Below, one piece after another: positions 1 to 8,830 of a stretch of DNA of 54,479 nucleotides. The stretch is from the NCBI GenBank assembly GCA_964631125.1, contig CAZVYN010000019.1, positions 1 to 54,479 on the forward strand, in the 5' to 3' direction. Position numbers and translations under genes: made by a program. The stretch is from CAZVYN01 sp964631125. GTDB taxonomy: Bacteria; Eisenbacteria; RBG-16-71-46; CAIMUX01. The notes below the pieces were generated by a model. That model was not told where the DNA came from, did no database searches, and worked only from the letters and a program-made list of their open reading frames with translations. Numbering within the stretch: position 1 is the first letter of the stretch; the number at the start of each line of letters is the position of its first letter.

Positions 1-12
1 GCGCCCAGTCGT

Positions 13-732
13 TCATCGCTGTGTTCCTTCGCCGTCGACCGGCGCCGCGGCGCCGAGATCGCGGAGGTAGTCCTCGGCCACGCGTCGGATCTCGGGGTTG
101 TCGGATTGCACGAGGACGTCGCGCCAGAGGCGGATCGCGAGTTCGCGATCGCCCGACCGTCCCGCCACGTAGGCGGCGAGACGCTGCACACTCTCGGGCG
201 CCCCCTCGATGACGGAGGCCTTCGCCAGGAACTGAGCCGCGACGACTCGATCGGGGCCGCGCAGATAGTGGAGGAACCCGCGTTCGAAGGCGAGGCGCCA
301 GCTCGTCGGATTGGCCGCCATGCCGCTGCTGAGCAGCGCGTCGGCGGCGTCGAACTTCTTCGCGTCGTCGGCGAGGATGAGCGCGCCGAGGATGTAGGCA
401 TTCTCGAAGGACGGGTCGAGTCCGACGAGCGTGCGGAAGAGCGTCTCGGCGTATGGATAGCGGCGGTCGGTCTTGCGATGTGCGCCGTAGTACTGGATCG
501 CCTCCAACCAGGCGAAGTCGGCCACGAGCCGCGCGCGTCCCAGCAACAGCGGTTTGACCCACGGACCGTTCGGGAAGAGCGCCAGCTCGGCCCCCGGCTC
601 ACGGGGCGGCGTGGCTCGATCCCACTGCGCACCGGTGAAACTCGCCGCCACGAGCAAGGCCGCGCAAGCCGTCAGCCCGATCGTCGTGACGCGGCGCGTG
701 CGACCGCGGCCCACGCGCGCCGCCTCGACCAT
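13..732 (-). CDS. Membrane-anchored tetratricopeptide-like protein
   Basis: About 239 residues. A basic N-terminus (GRGRTRR) is followed by one hydrophobic segment at roughly residues 15-35, so the protein is probably anchored in the inner membrane with the remainder outside the cytoplasm. Residues 75-225 are helical with TPR-like spacing (an LDPSFENAY block and an ANPTSWRLAFERGFLHY block). The ATG at 732 was chosen because it lies just past the stop of the ABC permease (740-742); the frame stays open upstream, but that part would overlap the permease and is low complexity. It is the last gene of an ABC exporter operon, so a role with that exporter is plausible but not shown. No specific family recognised. 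Confidence 0.75.
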   Translation of the reverse strand: MVEAARVGRGRTRRVTTIGLTACAALLVAASFTGAQWDRATPPREPGAELALFPNGPWVKPLLLGRARLVADFAWLEAIQYYGAHRKTDRRYPYAETLFRTLVGLDPSFENAYILGALILADDAKKFDAADALLSSGMAANPTSWRLAFERGFLHYLRGPDRVVAAQFLAKASVIEGAPESVQRLAAYVAGRSGDRELAIRLWRDVLVQSDNPEIRRVAEDYLRDLGAAAPVDGEGTQR

Positions 733-739
733 CAGCCCG

Positions 740-1510
740 CTAGAGGGCGAGTTCGCGGCGCGAGAGGACGACGGTGGCGAAGAAGAGGCAGGCGCCCGCA
801 TAGCAGACGGCATAGAGCGCTCCATACAGACACTGCTCGGGAGACCAGAGCATTCCGGTCAGGACGGGCAGGCTGTCGTTGTAGAGATCGAGTCGCGGCA
901 CGAGCACGGCGAAGATGCGTTCGAAGATCCGAGTGGTCGAAGTTTCGTTCCCTTGCAGGAAGGTGAGCAGGTCGCCGCTGCCGTGCCCGATCAGGTAGGC
1001 CGCCAGGGTCAGCAGTCCCGCCAGCACCGGGGTGGTGAAACTCGCCAGCAAGATGGCCAGCGCGGCGACGATCGAGAGCTCGAGGAAGGTCATGAAGATC
1101 GCCTGCAGGAAGGCCCAGCCGAACGCGTACTTCGAGAGCACGAGCACGCCCGCCAGGATCGAGCCCATCGCGGTCAGACAGACGGCGAGGACCATGAGCA
1201 GTCCGAGATACTTCCCCACCACGAAATCGGCGCGGCGAATCGGGCGAGAGAAGAGGAAGTAGAGGGTCTTGCGCTCGATCTCTCGGAAGATCAACTGGTG
1301 GCCGACGAAGATGGTCAGCAGGCAGCCGAAGGCCGACAGTGAGACCAGTCCGACATCGATCGTGATGCGCCTGCCCTCGCCGAGGGCGAGCGGAGAGAGC
1401 AGCCGCGAGAGACCGAAGACGAAGATCCCGAAGAAGACGAGCAGATAGAGGATTCGGTCGCGGACCGCTTCGAGGAAGGTGTGCCAGCCGAGCGCGCCGA
1501 TCACTCTCAA
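740..1510 (-). CDS. ABC-2 type transporter permease
   Basis: 256 residues with about six hydrophobic segments. The first is near residues 20-40, then 55-75, 105-130, 140-165, 165-190 and 228-250. The motif FREIERKTLYFLFSRPIRR after the second segment is the cytoplasmic coupling region typical of ABC-2 permeases of the gliding/NosY type. The start overlaps the stop of the upstream ATPase gene by four bases, so the two are translationally coupled and form an exporter. Substrate unknown. Confidence 0.88.
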   Translation of the reverse strand: MRVIGALGWHTFLEAVRDRILYLLVFFGIFVFGLSRLLSPLALGEGRRITIDVGLVSLSAFGCLLTIFVGHQLIFREIERKTLYFLFSRPIRRADFVVGKYLGLLMVLAVCLTAMGSILAGVLVLSKYAFGWAFLQAIFMTFLELSIVAALAILLASFTTPVLAGLLTLAAYLIGHGSGDLLTFLQGNETSTTRIFERIFAVLVPRLDLYNDSLPVLTGMLWSPEQCLYGALYAVCYAGACLFFATVVLSRRELAL

Positions 1511-2466
1511 GACTGCGCCCTCCCGTCAACTCCGGGACCAGTCGTTACGCGCAGGAAGAGATCCTCCAGATCCTGTCGACGCGTCTCCACGCCGGTCACG
1601 ACGGCGCCGCCGGTCAAGAGGCGCCGCAGGCAACCGTCGACCTGGAACGGCTCGGGCCGCGTCAACTTCACCTGCCACTCTTCGCCGTCTTCGGTCACGT
1701 TGACCAAGGTCGATCCCTCCGGCATTCCCGCCAAGACGCCCGCGTGCACCGCGCCGGTGACTTCGATCACGACTTCTCGCACGGCCGTGCGCAACAGTTC
1801 GCTCGGCGCCCCTTCGAGCGCGAGTTGTCCGTCGCGCAACAGGCCCACCGTGTCGCAGAGCACTTCGACATCGGCCAGAACGTGGGTCGAGAGGATCACC
1901 GTGCATCCGCGCGCGCGTTCGCGCCGGATGCGATCCTTGACCACCGCGCGCGCCAGCGGATCGAGCCCGCTCATCGGCTCGTCCAAGATGAGCAGCTCCG
2001 GTTCATGCACCAGCGCCTGCGCCAGTCCGAGCCGCTGCACCTGTCCCTTCGACATCCGGTTGAGCGAACGGTCGCCGAGCGCGCCGAGACCCAGTTCCTC
2101 CAGGAGCCTCAGGTCCGACGCGTCGTCCGCCTTCAGCCCGGAGAGCGCGCGCGCGAAGCGGAGCAGTTCGCGCGGCGTGAGGTGCGGGTAATAGGCCGGC
2201 AGTTCCGGCAGGAAGCCGAGTCGACGCCGCGCATGGCGGTCGCCCAGCGGCAGCCCGAGCAGATGCCCGCGTCCCCCGGTCGGCCGCAGCAGGCCCAGCA
2301 GCAGCTTGAAGGTGGTCGTCTTGCCGGCGCCGTTCGCCCCGAGGAACCCGTAGACCTCGCCCTGACGGACCGAGAGGTCGAGCCCCCGCAGCGCGATGAC
2401 CGGCTTGCGCAGCAGTCCCGGTTGGTAGGTCTTCTGCAATTGTTCGAGTTCGAGGATGTGTCGCAT
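1507..2466 (-). CDS. ABC transporter ATP-binding protein
   Basis: 319 residues. Walker A GANGAGKTT near residue 44, signature region RMSKGQVQRLGLAQAL near 143, and Walker B LLILDEPMSGLDP near 164, followed by the H-loop STHV. The C-terminal 90 residues are the accessory region common in CcmA/NatA-like ATPases. It energises the ABC-2 permease encoded directly downstream with a four-base overlap. This pair lies beyond a strong terminator from pilA, so it is probably a separate transcription unit from the pilus genes. Confidence 0.92.
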   Translation of the reverse strand: MRHILELEQLQKTYQPGLLRKPVIALRGLDLSVRQGEVYGFLGANGAGKTTTFKLLLGLLRPTGGRGHLLGLPLGDRHARRRLGFLPELPAYYPHLTPRELLRFARALSGLKADDASDLRLLEELGLGALGDRSLNRMSKGQVQRLGLAQALVHEPELLILDEPMSGLDPLARAVVKDRIRRERARGCTVILSTHVLADVEVLCDTVGLLRDGQLALEGAPSELLRTAVREVVIEVTGAVHAGVLAGMPEGSTLVNVTEDGEEWQVKLTRPEPFQVDGCLRRLLTGGAVVTGVETRRQDLEDLFLRVTTGPGVDGRAQS

Positions 2467-2527
2467 CGTCTTCCAGGGATCGGCGGCGGCGCGCGGGACC
2501 CTTAGCGTCGGGGAGGAGACGCATGTG

Positions 2528-2577
2528 AAAAGGGCCGAACGCGAACGAGGCGGCCCCTCGCAGGGCCGCCTCGTTCG
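2528..2577 (-). terminator. Perfect 15-bp hairpin downstream of pilA
   Basis: Arms 2542-2556 and 2563-2577 are perfect reverse complements (15 bp, GC-rich) around a six-base loop. On the minus strand a short T run lies at 2531-2528. It sits 26 bases after the pilA stop and before the ABC ATPase start, so it probably insulates the highly expressed pilin gene. The T run is weak and offset from the stem, so termination strength is uncertain. Confidence 0.7.
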
Positions 2578-2602
2578 ACTGTCCCACCCTAGAGCGGGGC
2601 GA

Positions 2603-3001
2603 CTACTGGGCGTTGTTTGTCAGGTTGAGGATCTCGGTGCCTTCCTTGCCATTCGCCACGATGACGTAGCTCGTGGCCGGGTCGCCGACCTCGTAGTAGC
2701 AGACGCCGGCGTCAGCGCCCGGGGCGCCGTCGGAGAAGGCGTCGCCGCCGAACGGATTGATGATGTTGCTGACGAGGTTCATGTCGTCCGCGATGCCGTC
2801 AGGGTACGTGCCGTTGTTCTTGACGGCCTCGTCTTCGGCCTTCAGCTGGCCGGCGTGGGCGTTACCCTTCACGCTCGACTCACGCGCCCGGTCCTGCATG
2901 CTCACGTAGTTCGGAATCGCGATGGCGGCCAAGATACCGATGATCACGACGACGATCATGAGCTCGATGAGCGTAAAGCCCTTCTTGTTGCTTCTCAACA
3001 C
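2603..3001 (-). CDS. pilA: Type IV major pilin (type IVa)
   Basis: 132 residues. Short basic leader MLRSNKKG followed by FTLIE: the prepilin peptidase site is after Gly8, with Phe as new residue 1 and Glu5 conserved. The hydrophobic helix runs to about residue 32 and continues IPNYVSMQDRARES. The C-terminal globular part has one Cys only (CYYEVGDP near residue 110), so the usual pilin disulfide loop is absent. The ribosome site GGAGG lies just upstream of the ATG. It is the last gene of the pil block, after pilR, and is the structural subunit assembled by PilB and PilC and retracted by PilT. Confidence 0.95.
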   Translation of the reverse strand: MLRSNKKGFTLIELMIVVVIIGILAAIAIPNYVSMQDRARESSVKGNAHAGQLKAEDEAVKNNGTYPDGIADDMNLVSNIINPFGGDAFSDGAPGADAGVCYYEVGDPATSYVIVANGKEGTEILNLTNNAQ

Positions 3002-3106
3002 GACACACCTCCAAGGATGGGACTCTCTTTCGGCACGCGACCCGCGGATTCATGCCTTTCGGGCCGCTACCACGATGAAGCCTCGATCGCTTCTGCTCGG
3101 ACTCCA

Positions 3107-3122
3107 CACAAGGTGCGTGCCG
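3107..3122 (-). promoter_or_regulatory. Candidate sigma-54 promoter for pilA in the pilR-pilA gap
   Basis: The 311-base gap 3002-3312 has no gene. On the minus strand CGGCACG-CACC-TTGTG at 3122-3107 resembles the sigma-54 consensus TGGCACG-N4-TTGCW: the -24 GG and the spacing are right, but the -12 GC is GT here. A 12-bp palindrome, GCAACGCGTTGC, lies at 3150-3161, about 30 bases upstream, where an activator such as PilR could bind. PilR activation of sigma-54 pilin promoters is established in other bacteria; its use here is inferred. Confidence 0.35.
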
Positions 3123-3312
3123 GAGGGAGGGCTCGCGCCGACATCGCTTGCAACGCGTTGCTCAGATGCGCATTGGGTGGAATAGTCCGTAGGCGGGCGG
3201 GACTCGGAGCGGGCCGACCGCGATGCAGTGCGCATCGACTCGCCGCGTCCCGCACCGTCCGCCGGCGCTTCGTGCACGCTGCACGACACTCGGCAATCAG
3301 CCGGCAGCCGGT

Positions 3313-4773
3313 TCACGCCGCGCGGTCCAGGTCCCGCAGGACCTCGTTCGGAGTGGAATCGGACGCTCCAGCTTCGAGCGAATCGCCCGTCGGGTCGTCC
3401 GCGCCCCCTTCGCCCTTCTCCGCCATGCCCCAGGAGAGCAACTTGCGATAGAGGGTGGAGGGATTGATCCCGAGGATCTCGCTCGCGCGCTTCTTCTGCC
3501 AGCTCGTGTACTGGAGCACCTTGGTGATGTACTCGCGCTCCAGCTCGTCCAGCGTGAGACAGGGCGTGTCGATGACCAGCCGCCCCTTGCGACTCGGTCC
3601 CTGGACGACTTTCTCGGGCAAGTCGACCTGCTCGACCGGTCCGCCGTCGTTGAGGATGACCGCGCGCTCGATCACGTTCTCCAACTCGCGCACATTGCCG
3701 GGCCAGTCGTAACGCATGAGCGACTCGAGCGCGTCTCGAGAGATCTTCTTCGGCTCTCCCTGCGCGAACCGGCGCAGGAAGTGGTCGACCAGCAGAGGTA
3801 TGTCGTCCCGCCGGCTGCGCAGCGGCGGCAGGCTGATCGGAATGACGTTGAGGCGATAGAAGAGGTCGGTGCGGAAGCGGCCTTCGGCCACCTCGCGCTC
3901 CAGATCGGCGTTGGTCGCGGCGATCAGCCGCACGTTGATCTTGATCGGCTTGGTCCCGCCGACCGGGATGATCTCGCGCTCCTGTAACGCGCGGAGCAGC
4001 TTCACCTGCGTGGCGGCCGTCATCTCCCCCACTTCGTCGAGGAAGAAGGTGCCGTTCTCGGAGACCGTGAACAGGCCCTGCTGATCCTTGATGGCGCCGG
4101 TGAACGAACCGCGGATGTGACCGAAGAGGTTCGACTCCAGGAGATCCTTGGGCAGCGCTCCGCAGTTGATCGAGACGAAGGGACCGTTGCTGCGGTGGCT
4201 GCGGTAGTGGATCTCCCGCGCGATCAGCTCCTTACCGGTGCCGCTCTCGCCGTGGATGAGGATGGTCGCGTCGGTCGCGGCGACGCGGTCGACCATCTTG
4301 AAGACCTTCGCCATCTCGTCGGAGGTGCCGACGATCTTGCGCTCGTTGTGGGTGGTCTTGAGTTGGGTCTTGAGGACGAGGTTCTCCGACTGGAGCCGCC
4401 GCATCGAGAGCGCGTTCTTGACGACGAGGTTGATCTCGTCGTTCTTCGCCTTCTTCTCGACGTATTGGAACGCGCCTTTCGCCATTGCATCGACCGAGGA
4501 GGCCTCGGAGGCGAAGGCGGTCAGGACGATGACCGGCAGGGTCGGATCCAGCTCCCGCGCCTTCTCCAACAGCTCGACGCCGGACATGCCGGGCATCCGC
4601 AGGTCGGTGATGAGGACGTCGCAACTCTCTTGCTGGAGTCGGGCGAGCGCCTCGCCGCCGCTGCGCAGGCAGGTGACGACGTGACCCTCCTTCTCCAGGA
4701 GGATCGTGAGGAACCGGCGCATGCTCTCTTCGTCGTCTACGACCAGGATGCGGGCTGACTCGGTGTCGTTCAT
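3313..4773 (-). CDS. pilR: Sigma-54 dependent response regulator, PilR type
   Basis: 486 residues. Receiver domain 8-120 with acidic pair D13/D14 and phospho-acceptor D57 (LITDLRMPGMSG). Central AAA+ domain about 150-390: Walker A GESGTGKE, the sigma-54 contact loop reads GSFTGA (usual GAFTGA, Ala to Ser), Walker B FFLDEVGEM, and the arginine-finger region near FRTDLFYRLNV. The C-terminal Fis-type HTH is ILGINPSTLYRKLLSWGM near 440-460. It starts 15 bases after the stop of the sensor kinase gene and is followed by pilA, so the pair most likely controls pilin expression. Confidence 0.93.
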   Translation of the reverse strand: MNDTESARILVVDDEESMRRFLTILLEKEGHVVTCLRSGGEALARLQQESCDVLITDLRMPGMSGVELLEKARELDPTLPVIVLTAFASEASSVDAMAKGAFQYVEKKAKNDEINLVVKNALSMRRLQSENLVLKTQLKTTHNERKIVGTSDEMAKVFKMVDRVAATDATILIHGESGTGKELIAREIHYRSHRSNGPFVSINCGALPKDLLESNLFGHIRGSFTGAIKDQQGLFTVSENGTFFLDEVGEMTAATQVKLLRALQEREIIPVGGTKPIKINVRLIAATNADLEREVAEGRFRTDLFYRLNVIPISLPPLRSRRDDIPLLVDHFLRRFAQGEPKKISRDALESLMRYDWPGNVRELENVIERAVILNDGGPVEQVDLPEKVVQGPSRKGRLVIDTPCLTLDELEREYITKVLQYTSWQKKRASEILGINPSTLYRKLLSWGMAEKGEGGADDPTGDSLEAGASDSTPNEVLRDLDRAA

Positions 4774-4788
4774 CGGGTCCTTTCCTAC

Positions 4789-6396
4789 TCAGGCCGCGAG
4801 CGGCAGACGGACACGCGCGCGCGTGCCGCCTCCTTCCGCCGGCTCCAGACGAATCGACCCACCGTGCCGATCGACCAGGTCCCGCGCGATCGAGAGTCCG
4901 AGTCCCGTTCCGCGCGGCTTGGTCGTGAAGAAGGGATCGAAGACTCGCTCGCGAACGTCATCCGGGACACCCTCCCCGTGATCGCGGAGGGTGATCACAC
5001 CCAACCGCCCGTCGCGCGCGACCTCCAACTCCAACTCGCCGGCCCCAGCCTCGGCCGCATTGAGGACCAGATTTCGGAGCACCTGTCGCAGAGCCGAAGC
5101 GTCGACCCGCACCGGAAGCGTCTCCGCGTCTCGGCGGCGGAAGGCGATCGGGCGGTCGATCAACGCCTCGAGCGTGGCGCGTTCGCCCTCGATCATGGTT
5201 TCGAGAGTGTGGGGCTCGAGCTTGAGCCTCTTGTCCCTCGCGAAGCCGAGGAACTCGGTCAAGAAGCTCTCCAACGCCTCTGCTTCTTGCAGGATGATCT
5301 CCATGAGACGCGCGCGCGTGGCGGTCGACCTGGCCAGACTCTCGGCGCTCGACGCGACGTCGCCCGACTCGAGTTCATCGCGGAGCAGCTCCACCGAGCC
5401 GGTGATCGGCTTGAGTGAATTGCGGATCTCGTGCGCGAGACCGGCGGACAACTGGCCGATCCAGGCGAGCTTCTCCGTTCGCTTTTCCTCGCGGTCGCGC
5501 CCGCGGCGTTCGGTCAGATCGCTCAACAAGACGACCAGACCGTGGACCGAGCCGTCGCCCGCCAACATCGGCGCGGTCGTCACCTCGAGCGGCAGCGGCT
5601 CCTCGGAGGAATCGGACTCGGAGAGTTCGAGCTCCGCGGTCGTCTCCCAACGCCACCGGAGCGACTCGCGTAGGTGATCGACGAGTGGACGCAGGAAGGG
5701 ATCGGCCCCGAGCGTCTCGAGATCTCCGCCCGAGACGAGGCCGGGCCGACCTCTCAGGATGTTCGCGATCCGACCGTTGACCCGGCGGATCCGGCCGCTC
5801 CCGTCGAAGCAGAGGAGTCCGGTGGAGAGACAGGCCACGATCGACTCGGCGTCGAGTCGCGTCTCCTCCAACTCGCGCTGCGTCTCGCGGTGCGCCTGCT
5901 CCGCGCGTTGGATCCGCCGTCCGAGGAAGCCGGAGCAGAGTCCCAGGAGGAACAGCGCCAGCGCGGCGGAGAGGCCGGAGATCGCCTCGGGCGCGAGCCA
6001 CGGCCCGGCGCCCTGCATCGCGGGGATCGCGGCCGACAACGGCACGAGGATGACGAGTCCGGCTGCGAGCAGCCCGCCCGGCAATCCGCGCAACAGCCCC
6101 CAGACGAAAACCGGGAGCGCCAACAACAGCAAGAACGGCCGACCCGCGCCGGACATCTGCACGACGACGACGACGTGCGCGGTCGTCTCCAGCGCGAGCG
6201 CCAGGAGCCAGGTTCCGTGTCGCAGCGGCGGCGCGAGCCGCTCGCTCGCCGCCAGTCCGAGCGAGGCGAGGACGAGGAACGCTGCGGCGATCCGCATCCG
6301 GTCGCCGAAGGGGACCGCCGGAACCCCCGCCACCAGCACCGTCACGGCCAGAAGCAACGCCACCCGTGGAAGGCGCAAGCGCGAGAGATCGTGCAT
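4789..6396 (-). CDS. pilS: Membrane sensor histidine kinase, PilS type
   Basis: 535 residues. Five to six transmembrane segments fill residues 10-170, followed by a coiled linker and a PAS-like domain at about 185-300. The HisKA box GQLSAGLAHEIRNSLKP has its phospho-His near residue 322. The HATPase domain shows N box NLVLNAAEAGA, G1 DHGEGVPDD and G2 GTGLGLSIARDLVDRHGG. This PilS-like architecture plus its place between pilC and pilR supports partnership with PilR. The signal sensed cannot be told from the sequence; in Pseudomonas PilS monitors pilin in the membrane. Confidence 0.9.
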   Translation of the reverse strand: MHDLSRLRLPRVALLLAVTVLVAGVPAVPFGDRMRIAAAFLVLASLGLAASERLAPPLRHGTWLLALALETTAHVVVVVQMSGAGRPFLLLLALPVFVWGLLRGLPGGLLAAGLVILVPLSAAIPAMQGAGPWLAPEAISGLSAALALFLLGLCSGFLGRRIQRAEQAHRETQRELEETRLDAESIVACLSTGLLCFDGSGRIRRVNGRIANILRGRPGLVSGGDLETLGADPFLRPLVDHLRESLRWRWETTAELELSESDSSEEPLPLEVTTAPMLAGDGSVHGLVVLLSDLTERRGRDREEKRTEKLAWIGQLSAGLAHEIRNSLKPITGSVELLRDELESGDVASSAESLARSTATRARLMEIILQEAEALESFLTEFLGFARDKRLKLEPHTLETMIEGERATLEALIDRPIAFRRRDAETLPVRVDASALRQVLRNLVLNAAEAGAGELELEVARDGRLGVITLRDHGEGVPDDVRERVFDPFFTTKPRGTGLGLSIARDLVDRHGGSIRLEPAEGGGTRARVRLPLAA

Positions 6397-6420
6397 CGAA
6401 TCCTCGCCGGACCCGGCCGA

Positions 6421-7632
6421 CTACTTCTGCCCGCCGACCACGTTGATCAGCTTGAACATCGGCAGGTACATGGCGACGACCATGCCTCCGACCAGGCTGC
6501 CCATCACGACGATCATCACAGGCTCGATGATCGAAGTGAGCGTGTCCACGGCGACGTTGACCTCCTCGTCGTAGAACGAGGCGATCTTGTCGAGCATCTT
6601 GTCGAGGGCGCCGGTCTCTTCTCCGACCGAGATCATCTGCACGACCATGGCCGGGAAGGCCTTCGACTCGCGTAGCGGCGCGGAGATGGTCTCGCCCTCG
6701 CCGATCGACCCCTTGGTGGCGAGGATGGCGTTTTCGATCACCTTGTTGCCGGCGGTGCGGGCCGTGATATCGAGCGCGGTCAGGATCGGCACGCCGGAAG
6801 AGATCATGGTGCCGAGCGTGCGCGTGAACCGCGCGATGGCCGCCTTGCGCATGATGTCGCCGAGGACGGGGATCCGCAGGATCATCGTGTCGATCTGCAG
6901 CCGTCCGGTCTGCGTCTTGTAGTGCTGCTTGATGGCGATGGTCGCGCCGATGGCTCCGAGCACGCCCACCCACCAGAACGCCTTCAAGAGGTCGGACATC
7001 CCCAGGACGATGCGCGTCGGCATCGGCAGCTCCCCGCCGAAGTCGGCGAAGATCTTGGCGAAGGTCGGGATGATGAACAGCAGCATGAAGGTGGTCGCGC
7101 CCAGCGCCACGATCAAGACGACGGCCGGATAGGTCATCGCGCTCATCACCTTGCGGCGGAGCGCCTCGGCCTTCTCCAGATAGCTGGCCAGTCGCGAGAG
7201 GATCTCGTCGAGGATACCGCCCGCCTCACCGGCGTCGACCATGTTGATGAAGAGCGAATCGAAGACGTTCGGTCGCTTCCCCAGCGCCTCGGCCAGCGTC
7301 GATCCCGACTCCACATCGTGCATGACGTCGGCGATGACCTGCCGGAAGCGCGCCGACTCGGCCTGCTTCGAGAGAATGTCCAGGCACTGCACCAGCGGAA
7401 GACCGGCGTTGACCATGGTGGCGAACTGGCGGGCGAAGATGACCATGTCGCGGATCGAGACGCCGCCGACCGGCATCTTGAAGCGGAAGCCGGTCGGCTT
7501 CTCCTTCAGCTCCGCGATGGTGACGCGCTTGCGCCGCAGATAGTTCAGCGCCTCGTCGCGCGAAGCGAAGGTCAGCTCCCCCGACTCGAGCGCGCCGCCC
7601 GCTGTCTTTCCCTTGTAGACGTAGACCGCCAT
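6421..7632 (-). CDS. pilC: Type IV pilus inner-membrane platform protein
   Basis: 403 residues, the usual length for PilC/GspF. Two T2SSF domains, about residues 68-190 and 270-395. Each holds the conserved pattern FARQFATMVNAGLPL / FTRTLGTMISSGVPIL and the GEETGALDKML motif. Three membrane segments lie near 170-195, 220-240 and 375-395. It recruits the PilB/PilT motors beneath the pilus. It is preceded by pilT (12-base gap) and followed by pilS. Confidence 0.95.
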   Translation of the reverse strand: MAVYVYKGKTAGGALESGELTFASRDEALNYLRRKRVTIAELKEKPTGFRFKMPVGGVSIRDMVIFARQFATMVNAGLPLVQCLDILSKQAESARFRQVIADVMHDVESGSTLAEALGKRPNVFDSLFINMVDAGEAGGILDEILSRLASYLEKAEALRRKVMSAMTYPAVVLIVALGATTFMLLFIIPTFAKIFADFGGELPMPTRIVLGMSDLLKAFWWVGVLGAIGATIAIKQHYKTQTGRLQIDTMILRIPVLGDIMRKAAIARFTRTLGTMISSGVPILTALDITARTAGNKVIENAILATKGSIGEGETISAPLRESKAFPAMVVQMISVGEETGALDKMLDKIASFYDEEVNVAVDTLTSIIEPVMIVVMGSLVGGMVVAMYLPMFKLINVVGGQK

Positions 7633-7644
7633 GTTGGTTGGCTC

Positions 7645-8748
7645 CTATCGCGAGCTGATGTTGGTGCTCTGCATGCGGTAGCCGGGGTCGGACTTCTGCA
7701 CCATCGTCTCGAGTTCGAGTCGGTTCGAGGAGCGATTGAGCGCCTCTTCCAACGTGATCTTGCGCGTCGAGTAGGCGTCGAAGAGTCCCTGGTTCATCGT
7801 CTGCATGCCGAATTTCTGCCCGGCCTGCATGAGCGAGTAGATCTGGTGCGTCTTCGCCTCACGCACCACGGCGTTGACGGCCGGCGTGCAGACGAGCACC
7901 TCGGAGATGTTGATCCGTCCGACGCCGCCTTTGCGCACGACGAGCTGCTGCGTCACGACTCCGCGCAGGACGAAGGCGAGCTGCGCGAGGATCTGCTTCT
8001 GCTGGCTGGCCGGGAAGACGTCGACGATGCGGTTGATCGATTCGTAGGTCGAGTTGGTGTGCAGAGTGGCGAAGACCAAGTGCCCCGTCTCCGCGATGGT
8101 CAGCGCCGCCTGGATCGTCTCCAGGTCTCTCATCTCTCCGATCAGGATGACGTCGGGATCCTGACGCAGGACGTACTTGAGCGCCTCGGGGAAACTCTTG
8201 GTGTCGGAGTTCACCTCGCGCTGGTTGACGATGCACATCTTGTGGGTGTGCACGTACTCGATCGGGTCTTCGATGGTGATGATGTGCCCGGCCCGACGCG
8301 AATTGATCCGGTCGATGAGCGCGGCCAGCGTCGTCGACTTACCGCTCCCGGTCGGTCCGGTCACCAGGACGAGCCCGTTCGGCATATCGGCGAAGCTGCG
8401 CACGACCGCCGGGAGTCCGAGCTTGTCGAAGTCCGGGATCGTGTACGGGATCATCCGGACGGCGGCGGCGGCGGCGCCGCGTTGGAGGAAGACGTTCATC
8501 CGGAATCGGCAGAGGCCTTTGACGCCGAAGGAGAGATCCAGCTCCTTGTTCATCTCGAAGCGCTTCTTCTGGTCGTCGCGCAGCACCGAGTAGATCAAGG
8601 TCTCGCACATCTCGGGGGTGAGCGGCTCGTGGCTGCTCGGACGGATCTCGCCGTCGATCCGGAATTGCGGCGGGATGCCGGCCGTCAGGTGGAGATCCGA
8701 CGCTTTCATCTCCACGATCTCTTCGAGCAGCTTCTGCAGACTGGTCAT
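7645..8748 (-). CDS. pilT: Twitching motility retraction ATPase
   Basis: 367 residues from the ATG at 8748, chosen because GGAGGG lies five bases upstream; an in-frame start at 8778 would add ten unconserved residues. It begins SLQKLLEEIVEMKASDLHL as PilT proteins do. Walker A GPTGSGKST near residue 130, Asp box and Walker B DVILIGEMRDLET near 203, and the His box near 225 (TGHLVFATLHTNS). The AIRNLIRE retraction motif is represented by AVNAVVREAKTHQIYSLMQ, with substitutions. Hexameric motor that depolymerises the pilus. Confidence 0.94.
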   Translation of the reverse strand: MTSLQKLLEEIVEMKASDLHLTAGIPPQFRIDGEIRPSSHEPLTPEMCETLIYSVLRDDQKKRFEMNKELDLSFGVKGLCRFRMNVFLQRGAAAAAVRMIPYTIPDFDKLGLPAVVRSFADMPNGLVLVTGPTGSGKSTTLAALIDRINSRRAGHIITIEDPIEYVHTHKMCIVNQREVNSDTKSFPEALKYVLRQDPDVILIGEMRDLETIQAALTIAETGHLVFATLHTNSTYESINRIVDVFPASQQKQILAQLAFVLRGVVTQQLVVRKGGVGRINISEVLVCTPAVNAVVREAKTHQIYSLMQAGQKFGMQTMNQGLFDAYSTRKITLEEALNRSSNRLELETMVQKSDPGYRMQSTNISSR

Positions 8749-8830
8749 GCACCCTCCGGATTCAGGCCCGCGGGACATACGCCCGCCGACTCTCCTTTTC
8801 GGCAGTTCAGGGACCGGCCTTCAGCCCGGT

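Noticed and set aside
3150..3161. Palindrome GCAACGCGTTGC as a stand-alone regulatory finding
   Set aside because: 12-bp palindromes are common by chance at this size. It is mentioned only as context for the sigma-54 candidate.
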